Shown here: positions 1 through 8,777 of the stretch, one piece after another | How positions within the stretch are numbered: the stretch's first letter is position 1 | Layout of the letters: each line of letters begins with the position of its first letter | DNA from: an uncultured Kineothrix sp. | GTDB lineage: Bacteria; Bacillota; Clostridia; Lachnospirales; Lachnospiraceae | Direction: 5' to 3' | Length of the DNA stretch: 64,000 bases | Assembly: GCA_910588855.1 (NCBI GenBank) | Contig: CAJUSR010000003.1 | Coordinates: 186,001-250,000, forward strand | Notes under the pieces: generated by a model | The model's input: the letters and a program-made list of their open reading frames with translations, nothing else | Databases searched by the model: none | Told to the model about the DNA's origin: nothing | Made by a program: the position numbers and the translations under genes

Positions 1-11
1 TTTTTTATTTT

Positions 12-70
12 ATAGGAAATTCCTTCGCCAGAAGGACGTAATTTGAAGAAGTGTCGAAGACATTTTTTTA
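12..70 (+). repeat. Two-hairpin variant of a dispersed hairpin repeat
   Basis: This stretch matches the 80-bp unit found twice at 36881-37044. It has the first hairpin (CCTTC/GAAGG around a 4-nt loop) and the terminal GTGTCGAAGACA hairpin followed by a T run. The middle GAAGAACC/GGTTCTTC hairpin of the other copies is missing. The T run makes it look like an intrinsic terminator reading rightward, possibly of a gene left of the window. Confidence 0.6.
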
Positions 71-88
71 TTTTCCATAATAAGCTCC

Positions 89-304
89 GGGTGCCAATGC
101 AATGTCATTTAGTTAGTGCCTTGATTCAGCCGTGAGGAACATAAAATGCTCAAGGAACCCGTTAAAAAACGTCGGCACTTAACGAGGTTCCTCACGAGTT
201 TAGTGTCCGTTACGCTTTTTACCGAGCGAAAGCGTGGTGACGGAGCATTTTATGTTCCTCACGGCGTCCGGTACCGTTAACTAAATGACATTGGGTGCCA
301 ATGC
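89..304. mobile_element. MITE-like palindromic element with direct-repeat flanks
   Basis: A 12-bp direct repeat GGGTGCCAATGC occurs at 89-100 and 293-304 and brackets a palindromic insert. The insert begins AATGTCATTTAGTTA (101-115) and ends with its exact reverse complement (278-292). Inside lies a second, perfect 22-bp inverted repeat (130-151 with 243-264), and inside that a terminator-like hairpin core (164-220, A-run stem T-run) plus a GAGCGAAAGCG tail. The flanking direct repeat is what a target-site duplication would look like. No transposase is encoded, so any movement would depend on an enzyme elsewhere. The core is shared with 9215-9486 and 18769-18901. Confidence 0.6.
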
Positions 305-340
305 TAATATTTTTTTGCGCAATCTGCCACAACGTTATGC

Positions 341-375
341 AAAGCCAAGGAGTTGACCTTATGGCCAACTCTTCC
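341..375. repeat. Short hairpin shared with 36845-36873
   Basis: GAGTTG (350-355) pairs with CAACTC (366-371). A diverged relative (AGTTGACC, then GGCCGACTC) lies immediately before the hairpin repeat at 36881, so the two motifs travel together at both sites; here the MITE-like insert separates them. It lies just past the MFS stop codon, but no clear T run follows on that strand. Confidence 0.35.
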
Positions 376-377
376 TG

Positions 378-1559
378 CTAAGAATATTTCTTCCGGTACC
401 ATAAGAAAAAGAAAAGACCGCCAATGGAACATAGTATGGCACCGAATAAAAAAGAGCCGGCAAGGTTATGCTGTGCAAGGTTGCCGAAGGCGAGATTGGA
501 GCCGATTCCTACGCTGTCGATAATGACAGCGTTAATGCTTAGAGCCGTGGCGCGGTCGTTTGTAGTAATCTGCCGGTTTTGCAGTTCGGTTTGCAGGGGC
601 TGTATGAGGCTGAAGGAAATGCGGAGGGTTAAGATACCAAGGACGGAGAGCCATGCTTTGTCTGTACATGCCAATATCAGACATGCTATAGAGGCAGAAG
701 CAAATAAAAGGATAGCAGTAGGGGCAGTTCCCAGCTTTTTTGTTAGTTTTAACGATAAGGCGCTGCATAACCCTGCCATAGCGGCGGCAATATAGATATA
801 GCCTATGACAGAGGAGGAAAGGCTGCATTTTACATATTGGAGCTGGTTAAGGAAGACGGTGATTGTCTGATGGGTTTCGTTTAGTAACGCAATGCCTATA
901 AGGAACAAAAGCAGATATTTGTCCGTCAGGCTTTGCTTTAAAAGCAGGATAAAGCGGTGGAAATCCTGCCCGGTTTTTTGGCTTTTTACTTCCACAAGCC
1001 CAAAAGAAAACAGGGCGGCCATGCCATAGCTTATAACAGTCAGAAGGGCGGCAAGGGAATAGTCTTCTCCTACCGCGGAGGAAAAAACAAGGGCGGCGAT
1101 AAATAATCCGGCGGTTTGGAGGCTGTTGTAAATGCCGAAGACATGCTGGCTCTTTTCCTGAACAGAGGGATAGAGGCTATGTCCTTCCTGCCCTTTGCAA
1201 GAAAGATAAAGCAAGGCAGTATCCACACCGGACAGGCCTGCAATAACAATGCTGATAATAATGCGTTCCAGAAGGAACGCTGGAAAGCCGGAGGCCTTCC
1301 AAAAAACGATTTTGGAAAGGAAGTATAGGATATTGCATAGGAGGATTGTTCTTTTATAACCGATTTTGTCCGCAAGGATGCCCCAAGGAAATTCCAACAA
1401 TAGGCAGAGGGTCAGAGAGACGCTTTCGATAATAGTGATTTGCAAAACGGAGACCCCTTTTGCCTGGCGGTACAGCGTAGCAATGGGACCGTAAAACACC
1501 ATGCCTTGCAGTAGGGAAATGGCGTACATACAATAAATGTTCCTTGTTTGTGTTTTCAT
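378..1559 (-). CDS. Major facilitator superfamily transporter
   Basis: This 393-aa, strongly hydrophobic protein has about twelve predicted membrane segments and an MFS-like loop near residues 60-72 (GILADKIGYKRT, the DRxGRR-type motif between helices 2 and 3). That length and pattern fit a 12-helix proton-coupled exporter. The start ATG overlaps the stop of the small upstream ORF in an ATGA arrangement, so translation is probably coupled. The substrate cannot be read from sequence. The pairing with a small peptide gene suggests peptide or small-molecule export, but this is inference. It is transcribed away from the glycan locus and may be functionally unrelated to it. Confidence 0.85.
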   Translation of the reverse strand: MKTQTRNIYCMYAISLLQGMVFYGPIATLYRQAKGVSVLQITIIESVSLTLCLLLEFPWGILADKIGYKRTILLCNILYFLSKIVFWKASGFPAFLLERIIISIVIAGLSGVDTALLYLSCKGQEGHSLYPSVQEKSQHVFGIYNSLQTAGLFIAALVFSSAVGEDYSLAALLTVISYGMAALFSFGLVEVKSQKTGQDFHRFILLLKQSLTDKYLLLFLIGIALLNETHQTITVFLNQLQYVKCSLSSSVIGYIYIAAAMAGLCSALSLKLTKKLGTAPTAILLFASASIACLILACTDKAWLSVLGILTLRISFSLIQPLQTELQNRQITTNDRATALSINAVIIDSVGIGSNLAFGNLAQHNLAGSFLFGAILCSIGGLFFFLWYRKKYS

Positions 1560-1717
1560 TTGAGATAGTCATCCTTTCTGATTTTTGGTACAACAAAAGC
1601 ACTGTCGGTAAGGCAGCGTGGCAACAAGTATGGAGTTGTACTTAAATCGGAAAGTTCATGAACCTGTACCTCTGGATTGCAATTTTGTTTTGAATTAGTA
1701 GTAGAATTGCCGTACAT
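1556..1717 (-). CDS. Putative 53-aa peptide coupled to MFS transporter
   Basis: I do not recognise this product. ATG at 1717 opens a 53-codon frame ending in TGA, which overlaps the MFS start by 4 bp. An AGGAG sequence lies at 1731-1735, about 13 nt before the ATG, and a good promoter (TTGACG, 17 nt, TATCAT) lies just upstream, giving a leader of about 18 nt. The peptide has two Cys (13 and 35), a neutral middle part (SDLSTTPYLLPRC) and a basic/acidic tail ending KIRKDDYLK. It has no obvious signal peptide or membrane helix. It could be a leader peptide, an exported peptide precursor or a regulator of the transporter. The promoter, SD and coupling argue that it is translated. Confidence 0.55.
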   Translation of the reverse strand: MYGNSTTNSKQNCNPEVQVHELSDLSTTPYLLPRCLTDSAFVVPKIRKDDYLK

Positions 1718-1741
1718 GGATAATGCTATTCTCCTGTATCC

Positions 1742-1770
1742 ATGATACACAATCATTTTCAAAGCGTCAA
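1742..1770 (-). promoter_or_regulatory. Sigma-A-type promoter for peptide/MFS unit
   Basis: On the minus strand TTGACG (1770-1765) is separated by 17 nt from TATCAT (1747-1742). The expected transcript start near 1735 falls right at the AGGAG ribosome binding site of the 53-aa ORF. Confidence 0.6.
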
Positions 1771-2011
1771 TGGCCCGTAAGGAAGCCGGCACATTTTTAT
1801 CTGTATAGACATGGTAAAATATTTAAAACTAGAAAATTTTATGTGTTTATGATAGATTATTATTAATATTCAGCTTTTGTGCCAATTGATGAGTGGATGC
1901 TGCGATTGGTCCTGTGATTTGTTTTGCCGTATATTTGTGGCATCGTTGTTTAAGAAGGGCTAAGTTTAAGTTAAGAAGAATAAGTAAAAAAATTGGAAGG
2001 CGTTTGGAATT

Positions 2012-4081
2012 ATGAAAAAGTCAGAAGAATTTTGGAAAAAACAATTGAAAGGGTTGGAAAGAAACAAGGAAATGATTGTTTGCGCTTGCTTAGGCGCAGC
2101 CATATTTGTATATATCTATGGTATCCATGTTCTGAACCCTTGCTATACGGACTGGCTGTTGACCAGTGAAGATGGGGATTTGACCCAGCATTATTTAGGA
2201 TGGAAATTTTATCGCCATGCGCCATGGAAATTCCCCTTTGGGATGATAGACACGATGGCGTATCCTAATGAGACCTCGATTATTTTTACGGATTCCATTC
2301 CGCTGTTTGCATTTATATTCAAAGTGTTCCGCTTCCTGCTTCCGGTACGGTTCCAATATTTCGGGTGGTTTGGATTGATGTGCTTTATGCTGCAGGGCGG
2401 AATCGGGGCAAAACTGGTGAAAAAGTATACCGGCAGTGCGTTGGGAACAATAGCAGGAGGGACGCTTTTTGTATTAAGCCCTGTGTTTATTGACAGAATG
2501 TACTGGATGACGGCGCTGGCCAGCCATTTTCTTTGCCTGTTAGGTCTGGTGTTTATCGTATATTATGATGAAACATATAAGAGTACAAAGAAAGCGGTGA
2601 TTGGATGGGGAGTATTGGGGGCGCTGTGCGGAAGTATCCACCTTTATTTCCTGCCCATGTGCGGTGTGATTTTAGTGGGGTTTGTCCTGCTGGATGCAGT
2701 GAAGGGGAAGAAAAAATGGAAAGCGTTGCTGCCTCTTTGTTCCTTTTTGTCTGGGGCGGTAACCATGATATTCCTTTTTGGCGGCTTTGCTTCCGGTATG
2801 AAGGCCGGAAACGACGGGCTGGGATATTATAGTTTTAACTTAAACGGCTTTTTTAACCCTCATGGGTGGTCGCGGTATCTGAAAGATATGCCTTACACGG
2901 ACAGCCAGTATGAGGGGTTCGGCTATTTGGGGCTTGGGCTGCTGGCATTGTTCTTATGGGCCTTTTTGGCGTGGCTGGGAAGCATCCTGGAAGAGAAGGG
3001 AAAGAATAGGCCGGATGAGGGAGCAGGGAATTGGCTGGAACGGCATGTCCAAGGGATTGTGTGGGTTGTAATTGGAACCCTTACTTTGCTGGTATCGGCT
3101 TCCCATGTGGTGATGTATGGGGAAAAGGTGTTGTATGAGCTTCCCCTGCCGGGCGCGTTATATCGGCTTTGGAGTATTTTCAGGGCTTCCGGGCGGCTGA
3201 TATGGCCATTGGTTTATTTGATTGTGCTTGGCGCGGTATGCATGAACAGGAAAAAAATAGGGCGGAAAACGGCGGATTTAATGCTGCTGGTTTGCCTGGT
3301 ATTGCAGTTTGTGGATATTAGGGGAATGCTGGTACAAAAAAATGAAGTATATAATCAAAGGAAGGTATACCAGACATTACTGCCGTCAAAGGACTGGGAG
3401 GTCATCGGCACGGAAACGGATATGAAACATATTTGTTTTGTTTCGGATATGGTAAGCAACAGAAAGCAGTTGTTTTCCTTCGGGGATTATGCATCGGATT
3501 ACGGGCTGACGTTGAGCAACTTTTATTTCGCCCGTTCTTTTGGGGAAAAGGAGCAGGAAGCGAGGGAGAAGGCGTTAGCGGAATGCCCCCCGGATACCTT
3601 GTTCGTATTTTTTGGAAATGAAGCGCAAAAATGTTTGTCCTATCCTTTGAACTATTATGCGATAGATGGGCTTGTGGTGGGATGCAGTGAGCCTTTGGAC
3701 GGTTTGGATCCTTTGCCTGCGGACGAATTGACTGTTTACCGGTATGACATGGAGAGCGGACGCTTTTTGAATAATGCCGAAGTGACAGAGGAGGGATGGC
3801 TGGTGCATTCCTATGGCAATTCTTATGGGCCGTATTTATTTGCCGGAGCGGGAAGATACCGGGTAAGTGTGAGCGGAAGCAATTTGACGGCGGTGGATGT
3901 AAAGTGCTATTATCGTCATGGGGATGTGAATTTGGAGCCGCAGAATTTCGTAGTGGAAGAAAACCGTATAAGCTATGAGGTGGAATTGACGGAATGGGCG
4001 GATGATTTGGAATTTGCATTGTGGAATATCGGCGGCAGTGATATGATAGTGGATAGTGTGGTGATAGAAAAAGTGCAGTAA
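2012..4081 (+). CDS. Large polytopic membrane protein, GT-C-like (DUF6311-type)
   Basis: This 689-aa protein has an N-terminal half of about ten membrane helices and a C-terminal soluble domain from about residue 470. After the first helix comes a loop with acidic residues (SEDGDLTQHYLGWKFY), the position where GT-C glycosyltransferases carry catalytic Asp/Glu. From memory the sequence resembles the DUF6311 family. The probable role is transfer of a sugar from a polyprenyl-phosphate donor on the outer membrane face, or a related lipid-linked step; no activity can be proven. The start is preceded by GGAAGG. It is the first gene of a rightward run (58 nt to the next ORF). Confidence 0.7.
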   Translation: MKKSEEFWKKQLKGLERNKEMIVCACLGAAIFVYIYGIHVLNPCYTDWLLTSEDGDLTQHYLGWKFYRHAPWKFPFGMIDTMAYPNETSIIFTDSIPLFAFIFKVFRFLLPVRFQYFGWFGLMCFMLQGGIGAKLVKKYTGSALGTIAGGTLFVLSPVFIDRMYWMTALASHFLCLLGLVFIVYYDETYKSTKKAVIGWGVLGALCGSIHLYFLPMCGVILVGFVLLDAVKGKKKWKALLPLCSFLSGAVTMIFLFGGFASGMKAGNDGLGYYSFNLNGFFNPHGWSRYLKDMPYTDSQYEGFGYLGLGLLALFLWAFLAWLGSILEEKGKNRPDEGAGNWLERHVQGIVWVVIGTLTLLVSASHVVMYGEKVLYELPLPGALYRLWSIFRASGRLIWPLVYLIVLGAVCMNRKKIGRKTADLMLLVCLVLQFVDIRGMLVQKNEVYNQRKVYQTLLPSKDWEVIGTETDMKHICFVSDMVSNRKQLFSFGDYASDYGLTLSNFYFARSFGEKEQEAREKALAECPPDTLFVFFGNEAQKCLSYPLNYYAIDGLVVGCSEPLDGLDPLPADELTVYRYDMESGRFLNNAEVTEEGWLVHSYGNSYGPYLFAGAGRYRVSVSGSNLTAVDVKCYYRHGDVNLEPQNFVVEENRISYEVELTEWADDLEFALWNIGGSDMIVDSVVIEKVQ

Positions 4082-4139
4082 TGTCTGCCTTTTTCGGACA
4101 AGGGATAGAAGAAAGAACGGCGAAAGGCTTTAGATAACA

Positions 4140-5264
4140 ATGGAAAGTGTGTATGATAAAATTATTATAGGAGCCGGGCTTTACGGTATGTATGCGGCCT
4201 TGCACTGTGCAAAAAAGGGAGAACGGGTTCTTGTCCTGGAATATGATGATGCGCCCTTTAAAAGGGCGACTTATATTAATCAGGCAAGAGTGCATATGGG
4301 ATACCATTATCCGCGGAGTTTGTCTACGGCAATGAAATCGGCAGGATATTTTAAACGGTTCGTGGAGGAATTTGGGTTCTGTATCCATTCTTCGTTCCGG
4401 CAGATATATGCCACTTCCGCCAAGTTTTCATGGACGGATAAAAAGCAGTTTCAAGATTTTTGCAAGGCGGCAGAGATTAAGTGCGAGGAGATGCCGGTAT
4501 CCGGGTATTTTAAAGCGGGGATGTGCGACGGGGCATTTTTGACGGAAGAATATACTTATGATGCAATGCTTTTGCGGGATTATTATGTGAAAGAGCTTTT
4601 CGGCAGAAGCAATGTGGAGGTCAGATATGGTGCGCGTATCGGGAAAATATGCCGTAAGGGCAGCAGCTATGAAGTGCATCTTTCGGATGGCAGCCGTTTT
4701 TCGTCAGGGTATATTTTAAATGCTACTTATGCGTCTACCAACCAAATTTTGCAGTTGGTAGAAGGGGCAGACTTTAAGCCGTTTGATATTAAATACGAAT
4801 TGTGTGAAATTATTTTATGCAGGCCGGGGGAACGGTTGGAAAATATAGGGATTACAGTGATGGACGGGCCGTTTTTCTCCATTATGCCGTTTGGGAAAAC
4901 AGGGTATCATTCGTTAACATCCGTAACGTTTACGCCTCATGTTACCAGCTATGAGAGACTGCCGTCTTTTTCCTGCCAACGGGGTGAGGAATGCAATATG
5001 GGGCAGTTGGCCAATTGCAACGATTGTAAGGATAAACCGGAAACGGCATGGGAATATATGGCGCGTCTTGCAGGCAAATATATGAGGGAGGACTTGGAGT
5101 TCGCATATGCCGGTTCCCTGTTCTCCATGAAACCGATTTTGAAATCTTCCGAAGTGGATGATTCCAGGCCTACAAGAATCCGGATAGATTCTGTGGAACC
5201 CCATTTTGTCAGTGTGTTGTCCGGTAAAATCAATACTGTGTATGATTTGGAGGAATTTTTATAA
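4140..5264 (+). CDS. FAD-dependent oxidoreductase
   Basis: This 374-aa flavoprotein has the dinucleotide-binding motif GAGLYGMYAA at residues 11-20, followed by an acidic residue ending the second strand (VLEYDD). This marks a Rossmann-type FAD domain of the amino-acid-oxidase/DadA group. The C-terminus has the usual FAD-contact glycine region (VSVLSGKINTVYDLEEF). Its stop codon overlaps the next glycosyltransferase start (TAATG), so both are co-translated. In polysaccharide loci such enzymes usually oxidise a sugar nucleotide or lipid-linked sugar, but the substrate is unknown. Confidence 0.75.
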   Translation: MESVYDKIIIGAGLYGMYAALHCAKKGERVLVLEYDDAPFKRATYINQARVHMGYHYPRSLSTAMKSAGYFKRFVEEFGFCIHSSFRQIYATSAKFSWTDKKQFQDFCKAAEIKCEEMPVSGYFKAGMCDGAFLTEEYTYDAMLLRDYYVKELFGRSNVEVRYGARIGKICRKGSSYEVHLSDGSRFSSGYILNATYASTNQILQLVEGADFKPFDIKYELCEIILCRPGERLENIGITVMDGPFFSIMPFGKTGYHSLTSVTFTPHVTSYERLPSFSCQRGEECNMGQLANCNDCKDKPETAWEYMARLAGKYMREDLEFAYAGSLFSMKPILKSSEVDDSRPTRIRIDSVEPHFVSVLSGKINTVYDLEEFL

Positions 5265-6319
5265 TGGTTACAGCGGATAAAAAAGAAAGCAAATTTGTAT
5301 CGGTGGTGGTATACCTCCATAATGACAGCAGACATATTGCTCCCTTTTTCGATACGGTGCTTGGAATGTTCAGGGATAATTTTGAAAAATACGAAATTAT
5401 ATGTGTGAACGATGCCTCTACGGACGACAGCGTGAAAATATTAAAGGATTATTTTGAAAAAGGGGAAGAGACGGGAAAAAATGGACTTTCCGCTATGAGC
5501 CAGGAAACCGTGGAATCAGTAGAAGCAGCGGGAAAAGGGAACAAAAACGGAAGGGAAACGTTGTGGAACGGCAGTATGATAAATATTATCCACATGAGTT
5601 ATTTTCAGGGGCTGGAAGCTTCCATGAATGCGGGCAGGGATATGGCAATCGGGGATTTTGTTTATGAATTTGACGATATCAACCCGGATTACCCGCCGGA
5701 GCTGATACGGGATGTGTACGACAGGATGCTTTCCGGCTATGATATTGTGGCGGCAAGCTGTAAGGGGAAAATTAAGCTGACTTCGAGGCTTTTTTACCTA
5801 TTTTATAATTTAACCAGCAGTTCAAGAAATAAAATAGGACAGGAGACTTTCCGGATATTGTCCAGAAGGGCGATTAACCGCGTGATGTCTATGGGGCAAT
5901 ATATCCCTTACCGGAAAGCGGTTTATGTGAACTGCGGTTTGAAAACCGATACGGTTTACTACGAAAGCCGCAGCAGTGTGGGAAGGCATAAGAGCAAGAC
6001 GGACGGGAACGAAAGGATGAGCCTGGCAATTGATTCGTTTATTTATTTCACCAATGTGCTGGAACGGCTTTCCTTAGTAGTGAGCGGTGCATTTCTCCTG
6101 TTTACTTTAGGTGTGGCCGTATATATTGCCGGTTCTTTTTTCAGCGCCAACAAGCCGGTGGAAGGTTGGCTTTCGACTATGGGCTTTTTATCGCTTGGCT
6201 TTTTTGGGGTATTCAGCCTGTTGACCTTTATTTTGAAGTATCTTTCGGTGATGCTTAGCCTGATTTTTAAACACCAGAGATATTTGATAGAAGGGGTAGA
6301 GAAAATATCGAAGCAGTAG
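5264..6319 (+). CDS. GT2 glycosyltransferase with C-terminal membrane helices
   Basis: This 351-aa enzyme has a GT-A domain (roughly residues 8-230) with the nucleotide-binding VNDASTDDS segment and an acidic metal-binding stretch (YEFDDINPDY). Two hydrophobic helices lie near 265-290 and 300-335. This layout matches polyprenyl-phosphate-sugar synthases such as GtrB/DPM1 types, which make lipid-linked sugars on the inner face for GT-C enzymes. The acidic, low-complexity loop near residues 68-105 (charged, Glu/Lys/Gly-rich) is an unusual insertion. The last codons SKQ-stop form the first unit of a tandem repeat that continues past the gene. Confidence 0.8.
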   Translation: MVTADKKESKFVSVVVYLHNDSRHIAPFFDTVLGMFRDNFEKYEIICVNDASTDDSVKILKDYFEKGEETGKNGLSAMSQETVESVEAAGKGNKNGRETLWNGSMINIIHMSYFQGLEASMNAGRDMAIGDFVYEFDDINPDYPPELIRDVYDRMLSGYDIVAASCKGKIKLTSRLFYLFYNLTSSSRNKIGQETFRILSRRAINRVMSMGQYIPYRKAVYVNCGLKTDTVYYESRSSVGRHKSKTDGNERMSLAIDSFIYFTNVLERLSLVVSGAFLLFTLGVAVYIAGSFFSANKPVEGWLSTMGFLSLGFFGVFSLLTFILKYLSVMLSLIFKHQRYLIEGVEKISKQ

Positions 6320-6484
6320 GGAAAATATCAAAGAAGTAGAAAAACATCGAAGCAGTAAATAAAATATCAAAGCAGTGAGAAAGCATCGAAGCAGTAGAAA
6401 AAATATCGAAGCAGTGGAAAAATATCGAAGTAGTAGAAAAAATGTCAAAGTAGTAAATAAAATATCAAAGCAATAGATAAAGCA
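6308..6484. repeat. Nine-copy 19-20 bp degenerate tandem repeat at gene end
   Basis: Nine units of 19-20 bp run head to tail, each starting TCGAAGCAGTAG or TCAAAGCAGTAA. The first unit contains the last codons and stop of the GT2 gene, and the later units repeat the stop-codon pattern. There are no spacers, so this is not CRISPR. It fills most of the gap between two glycosyltransferase genes. Confidence 0.85.
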
Positions 6485-6636
6485 GGGGAAGAATGGGGAT
6501 ATGGGAAGAGGCTGTTCATAAATAAGGCGTTATACAAAGGGTAGATATGCTTGGCTGTAAAATTGGTACCATATCCTGGCAAGTTTGTGTCTGCGCAGCA
6601 ACCACAGGCTTGAAATAGCAATAAAGCTGCGCAGAA

Positions 6637-7389
6637 ATGGACGTAAAAATGGATATTACGGTTTTGTTTCCGGTTTTGGACGAAAGGCTGAGGCTGAGGA
6701 AAGGGATTGAAACGACGGTAAAGTATTTACGGGAAAACAGCACGATACCGTTCCGGTTAATGATATTGGATAATGGTTCTACCGATGAGACGCCGGAGAT
6801 TGCGGCGCAGCTTTGTGCGGAATATAAAGAAGTGGAATATGTCCGTTTGGAGCAACGGGGCGTGGGTGTGGCGTTCCGGAAAGGGATAGAGCTGAACCAA
6901 AGTGAGATTGTAGGGTATATGGATATTGACTTGTCCACGGATATCAAGCATTTGGGGCAGGCAATCCACATTCTTGAAAGCTGCCCGGATATTGAATATA
7001 TTAACGGTACACGGTTTAGCAAGCAATCGAATACGAGAGGACGGAAATGGTACCGGAAAATCACATCGCAGGGGCTTTTGGTGTTATTGAAAATTATTTT
7101 TGGTATGCGGTGTACGGATGCGGTCTGCGGTTTTACATTTTTGAGGAAGGAAACGGCGAAACGGCTGGTGGAAGCATCGGGAAATGACAATGGATGGTTT
7201 TACACAATTGAATTTTTGCTCCGGGCGGAACGGATGGGAATAAGGATTTTGGACTTGCCTGTGGAATGGCAGGAAGATTACAACACGACGGTAAAAGTCT
7301 GGAAAACGGTGAAAAATTATTTGATTCAAATGTATCGGCTGAAGAAGGAATTAAGGGAAGAAGGGAAAGGGAATGTTAAAAAGAATTGA
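6637..7389 (+). CDS. GT2 glycosyltransferase, DPM1-like, soluble
   Basis: This 250-aa protein is a single GT-A domain with LDNGSTDETPE near residue 48 and a DxD-type GYMDIDLSTD near residue 94; the pattern is that of dolichol-phosphate-mannose-synthase-like enzymes without membrane helices. It probably transfers a sugar from a nucleotide donor to polyprenyl phosphate or to the growing glycan. ATG at 6649 (fourth codon on) is an alternative start; neither has a strong ribosome binding site. Its end overlaps the aminotransferase gene by 17 bp, so the two are probably co-translated. Confidence 0.8.
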   Translation: MDVKMDITVLFPVLDERLRLRKGIETTVKYLRENSTIPFRLMILDNGSTDETPEIAAQLCAEYKEVEYVRLEQRGVGVAFRKGIELNQSEIVGYMDIDLSTDIKHLGQAIHILESCPDIEYINGTRFSKQSNTRGRKWYRKITSQGLLVLLKIIFGMRCTDAVCGFTFLRKETAKRLVEASGNDNGWFYTIEFLLRAERMGIRILDLPVEWQEDYNTTVKVWKTVKNYLIQMYRLKKELREEGKGNVKKN

Positions 7390-8476
7390 CTTAAGCAGGA
7401 ATTATCAAAACCACAAAGAAGAATACATGCAGGCCATTGAGAGGGTATGTGAGGAGACGGCTTTTTCGGGAGGGAAGTTTGCAGACAAATTCGATGAAGA
7501 ATTTGCCGCATATATCGGGGTAAAGGCGGCTTCCGGTGTGGATAACGGCACATCCGCTTTGCAGCTTGCCATGCTCGCTCTGGGAATCGGGGAAGGGGAT
7601 GAAGTGATTGTGCCTGCCAACACTTACATTGCCAGCGCCTGGGGACCTACCTATACAGGGGCAACCCCGGTATTTGTTGACTGCACGGCGGATACATGGG
7701 AAATAGACCCGGAAAAAATCGAAGAAAAAATTACCAACAGGACAAAAGCAATTATCGGCGTCCATCTTTACGGGCAGCCTTTTGATTTCGGGAGAGTGAA
7801 AGAAATTGCAGACCGGCATGGGCTATATATTGTAGAGGACTGCGCCCAGTCCCATAGGGCGAAATATGAAGGGGAAATGACAGGCAGTTTGGGGGATTTA
7901 GGCTGTTTCAGTTTCTACCCGGGCAAAAACCTTTATGCCTTCGGCGAAGCCGGAAGCGTTGTTTCCAATAACATAGATTATATAGATGCCATTGATACAT
8001 GGAAAAACCAGGGCTGTAAAGTCCGCTATTACCATGATGTGGTTGGCTACAATATGCGTATGGAAGGGATTCAGGGAGCGGTACTAAGCGTCAGTCTGAA
8101 ATACTTGGAAGAATGGACAAAGCGCCGTCAGGAAATCGGCTGGAAATATATCAGGGAAATCAAAAACCCCTGTATTACTATGCAGGCGCATCCTGAAAAC
8201 ACAGAACCCGTTTTCCACCTGTTTGTGGTTACCGTGCCGGAAGCGGAGAACTTTTTGGAATATATGGCGCAAAATGACATCGAATGCCACCGCCACTACC
8301 CCGTACCGTGCCACCTGCAAAAGGCTTATGCCCACCTTGGCTACCAAAAGGGCGCCTGCCCGAATGCCGAATACCTGGCAGAACATTGCGTCACCCTCCC
8401 CCTCTTCCCGGAAATGACAGAGGAAGAAACCCAAAAAGTAATTGAGGCATGCAACGCATACCATGCAGATTTTTAG
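7373..8476 (+). CDS. DegT/DnrJ/EryC1/StrS-type sugar aminotransferase
   Basis: This 367-aa PLP enzyme has the family order: DNGTSAL phosphate-binding segment (57-63), VEDCAQSH with the ring-nitrogen Asp156, and Lys185 in FYPGKNLYAFGEAG as the Schiff-base lysine. Enzymes of this family transfer an amino group from glutamate to a keto-sugar nucleotide, such as dTDP-3- or 4-keto-6-deoxyhexose, so this would add an amino sugar to the polymer. The dTDP-keto-sugar could come from RfbB in this window (inference). Regiospecificity cannot be told from sequence. It is the last gene of the first rightward unit. Confidence 0.88.
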   Translation: MLKRIDLSRNYQNHKEEYMQAIERVCEETAFSGGKFADKFDEEFAAYIGVKAASGVDNGTSALQLAMLALGIGEGDEVIVPANTYIASAWGPTYTGATPVFVDCTADTWEIDPEKIEEKITNRTKAIIGVHLYGQPFDFGRVKEIADRHGLYIVEDCAQSHRAKYEGEMTGSLGDLGCFSFYPGKNLYAFGEAGSVVSNNIDYIDAIDTWKNQGCKVRYYHDVVGYNMRMEGIQGAVLSVSLKYLEEWTKRRQEIGWKYIREIKNPCITMQAHPENTEPVFHLFVVTVPEAENFLEYMAQNDIECHRHYPVPCHLQKAYAHLGYQKGACPNAEYLAEHCVTLPLFPEMTEEETQKVIEACNAYHADF

Positions 8477-8777
8477 CCAATATTTTAAGCTGTGGAAATA
8501 TTCTGCCAATATCATCTGTAAAAACCCAGGAGTACCGGAGATTCCACCAAACCCAGTCAAACAAAAATCATGCCACAGCAAGATTCTCCCGGATAATATT
8601 GACAGAATATGCAGCAAAGCCATTAATTTATCCATTAAACTAAAAAAAACCCAGAACCATAAAGAATAACTCCCTTTTCGGAAATGTGTTCCTACTAATT
8701 AGAATTTGAAATATAATGCATATATTTATATATGATTACTGAATTTACACTCGCTTGAAAATTTCTTACACCGGAAT
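8477..8777. other. Intergenic, AT-rich; left inverted repeat only
   Basis: I see no gene here. The stretch holds the left arm (8670-8688) of an inverted repeat whose partner is at 9125-9143, and otherwise AT-rich sequence. Confidence 0.5.

Noticed and set aside
89..304. Retron msr-msd or attC site
   Set aside because: No reverse transcriptase or integrase is in the window; the flanking direct repeat fits an insertion better.
3402..4388. 328-codon open frame on the minus strand
   Set aside because: It lies over two recognised genes on the plus strand, has low-complexity His/Pro/Ser composition typical of antisense frames and no start signal.
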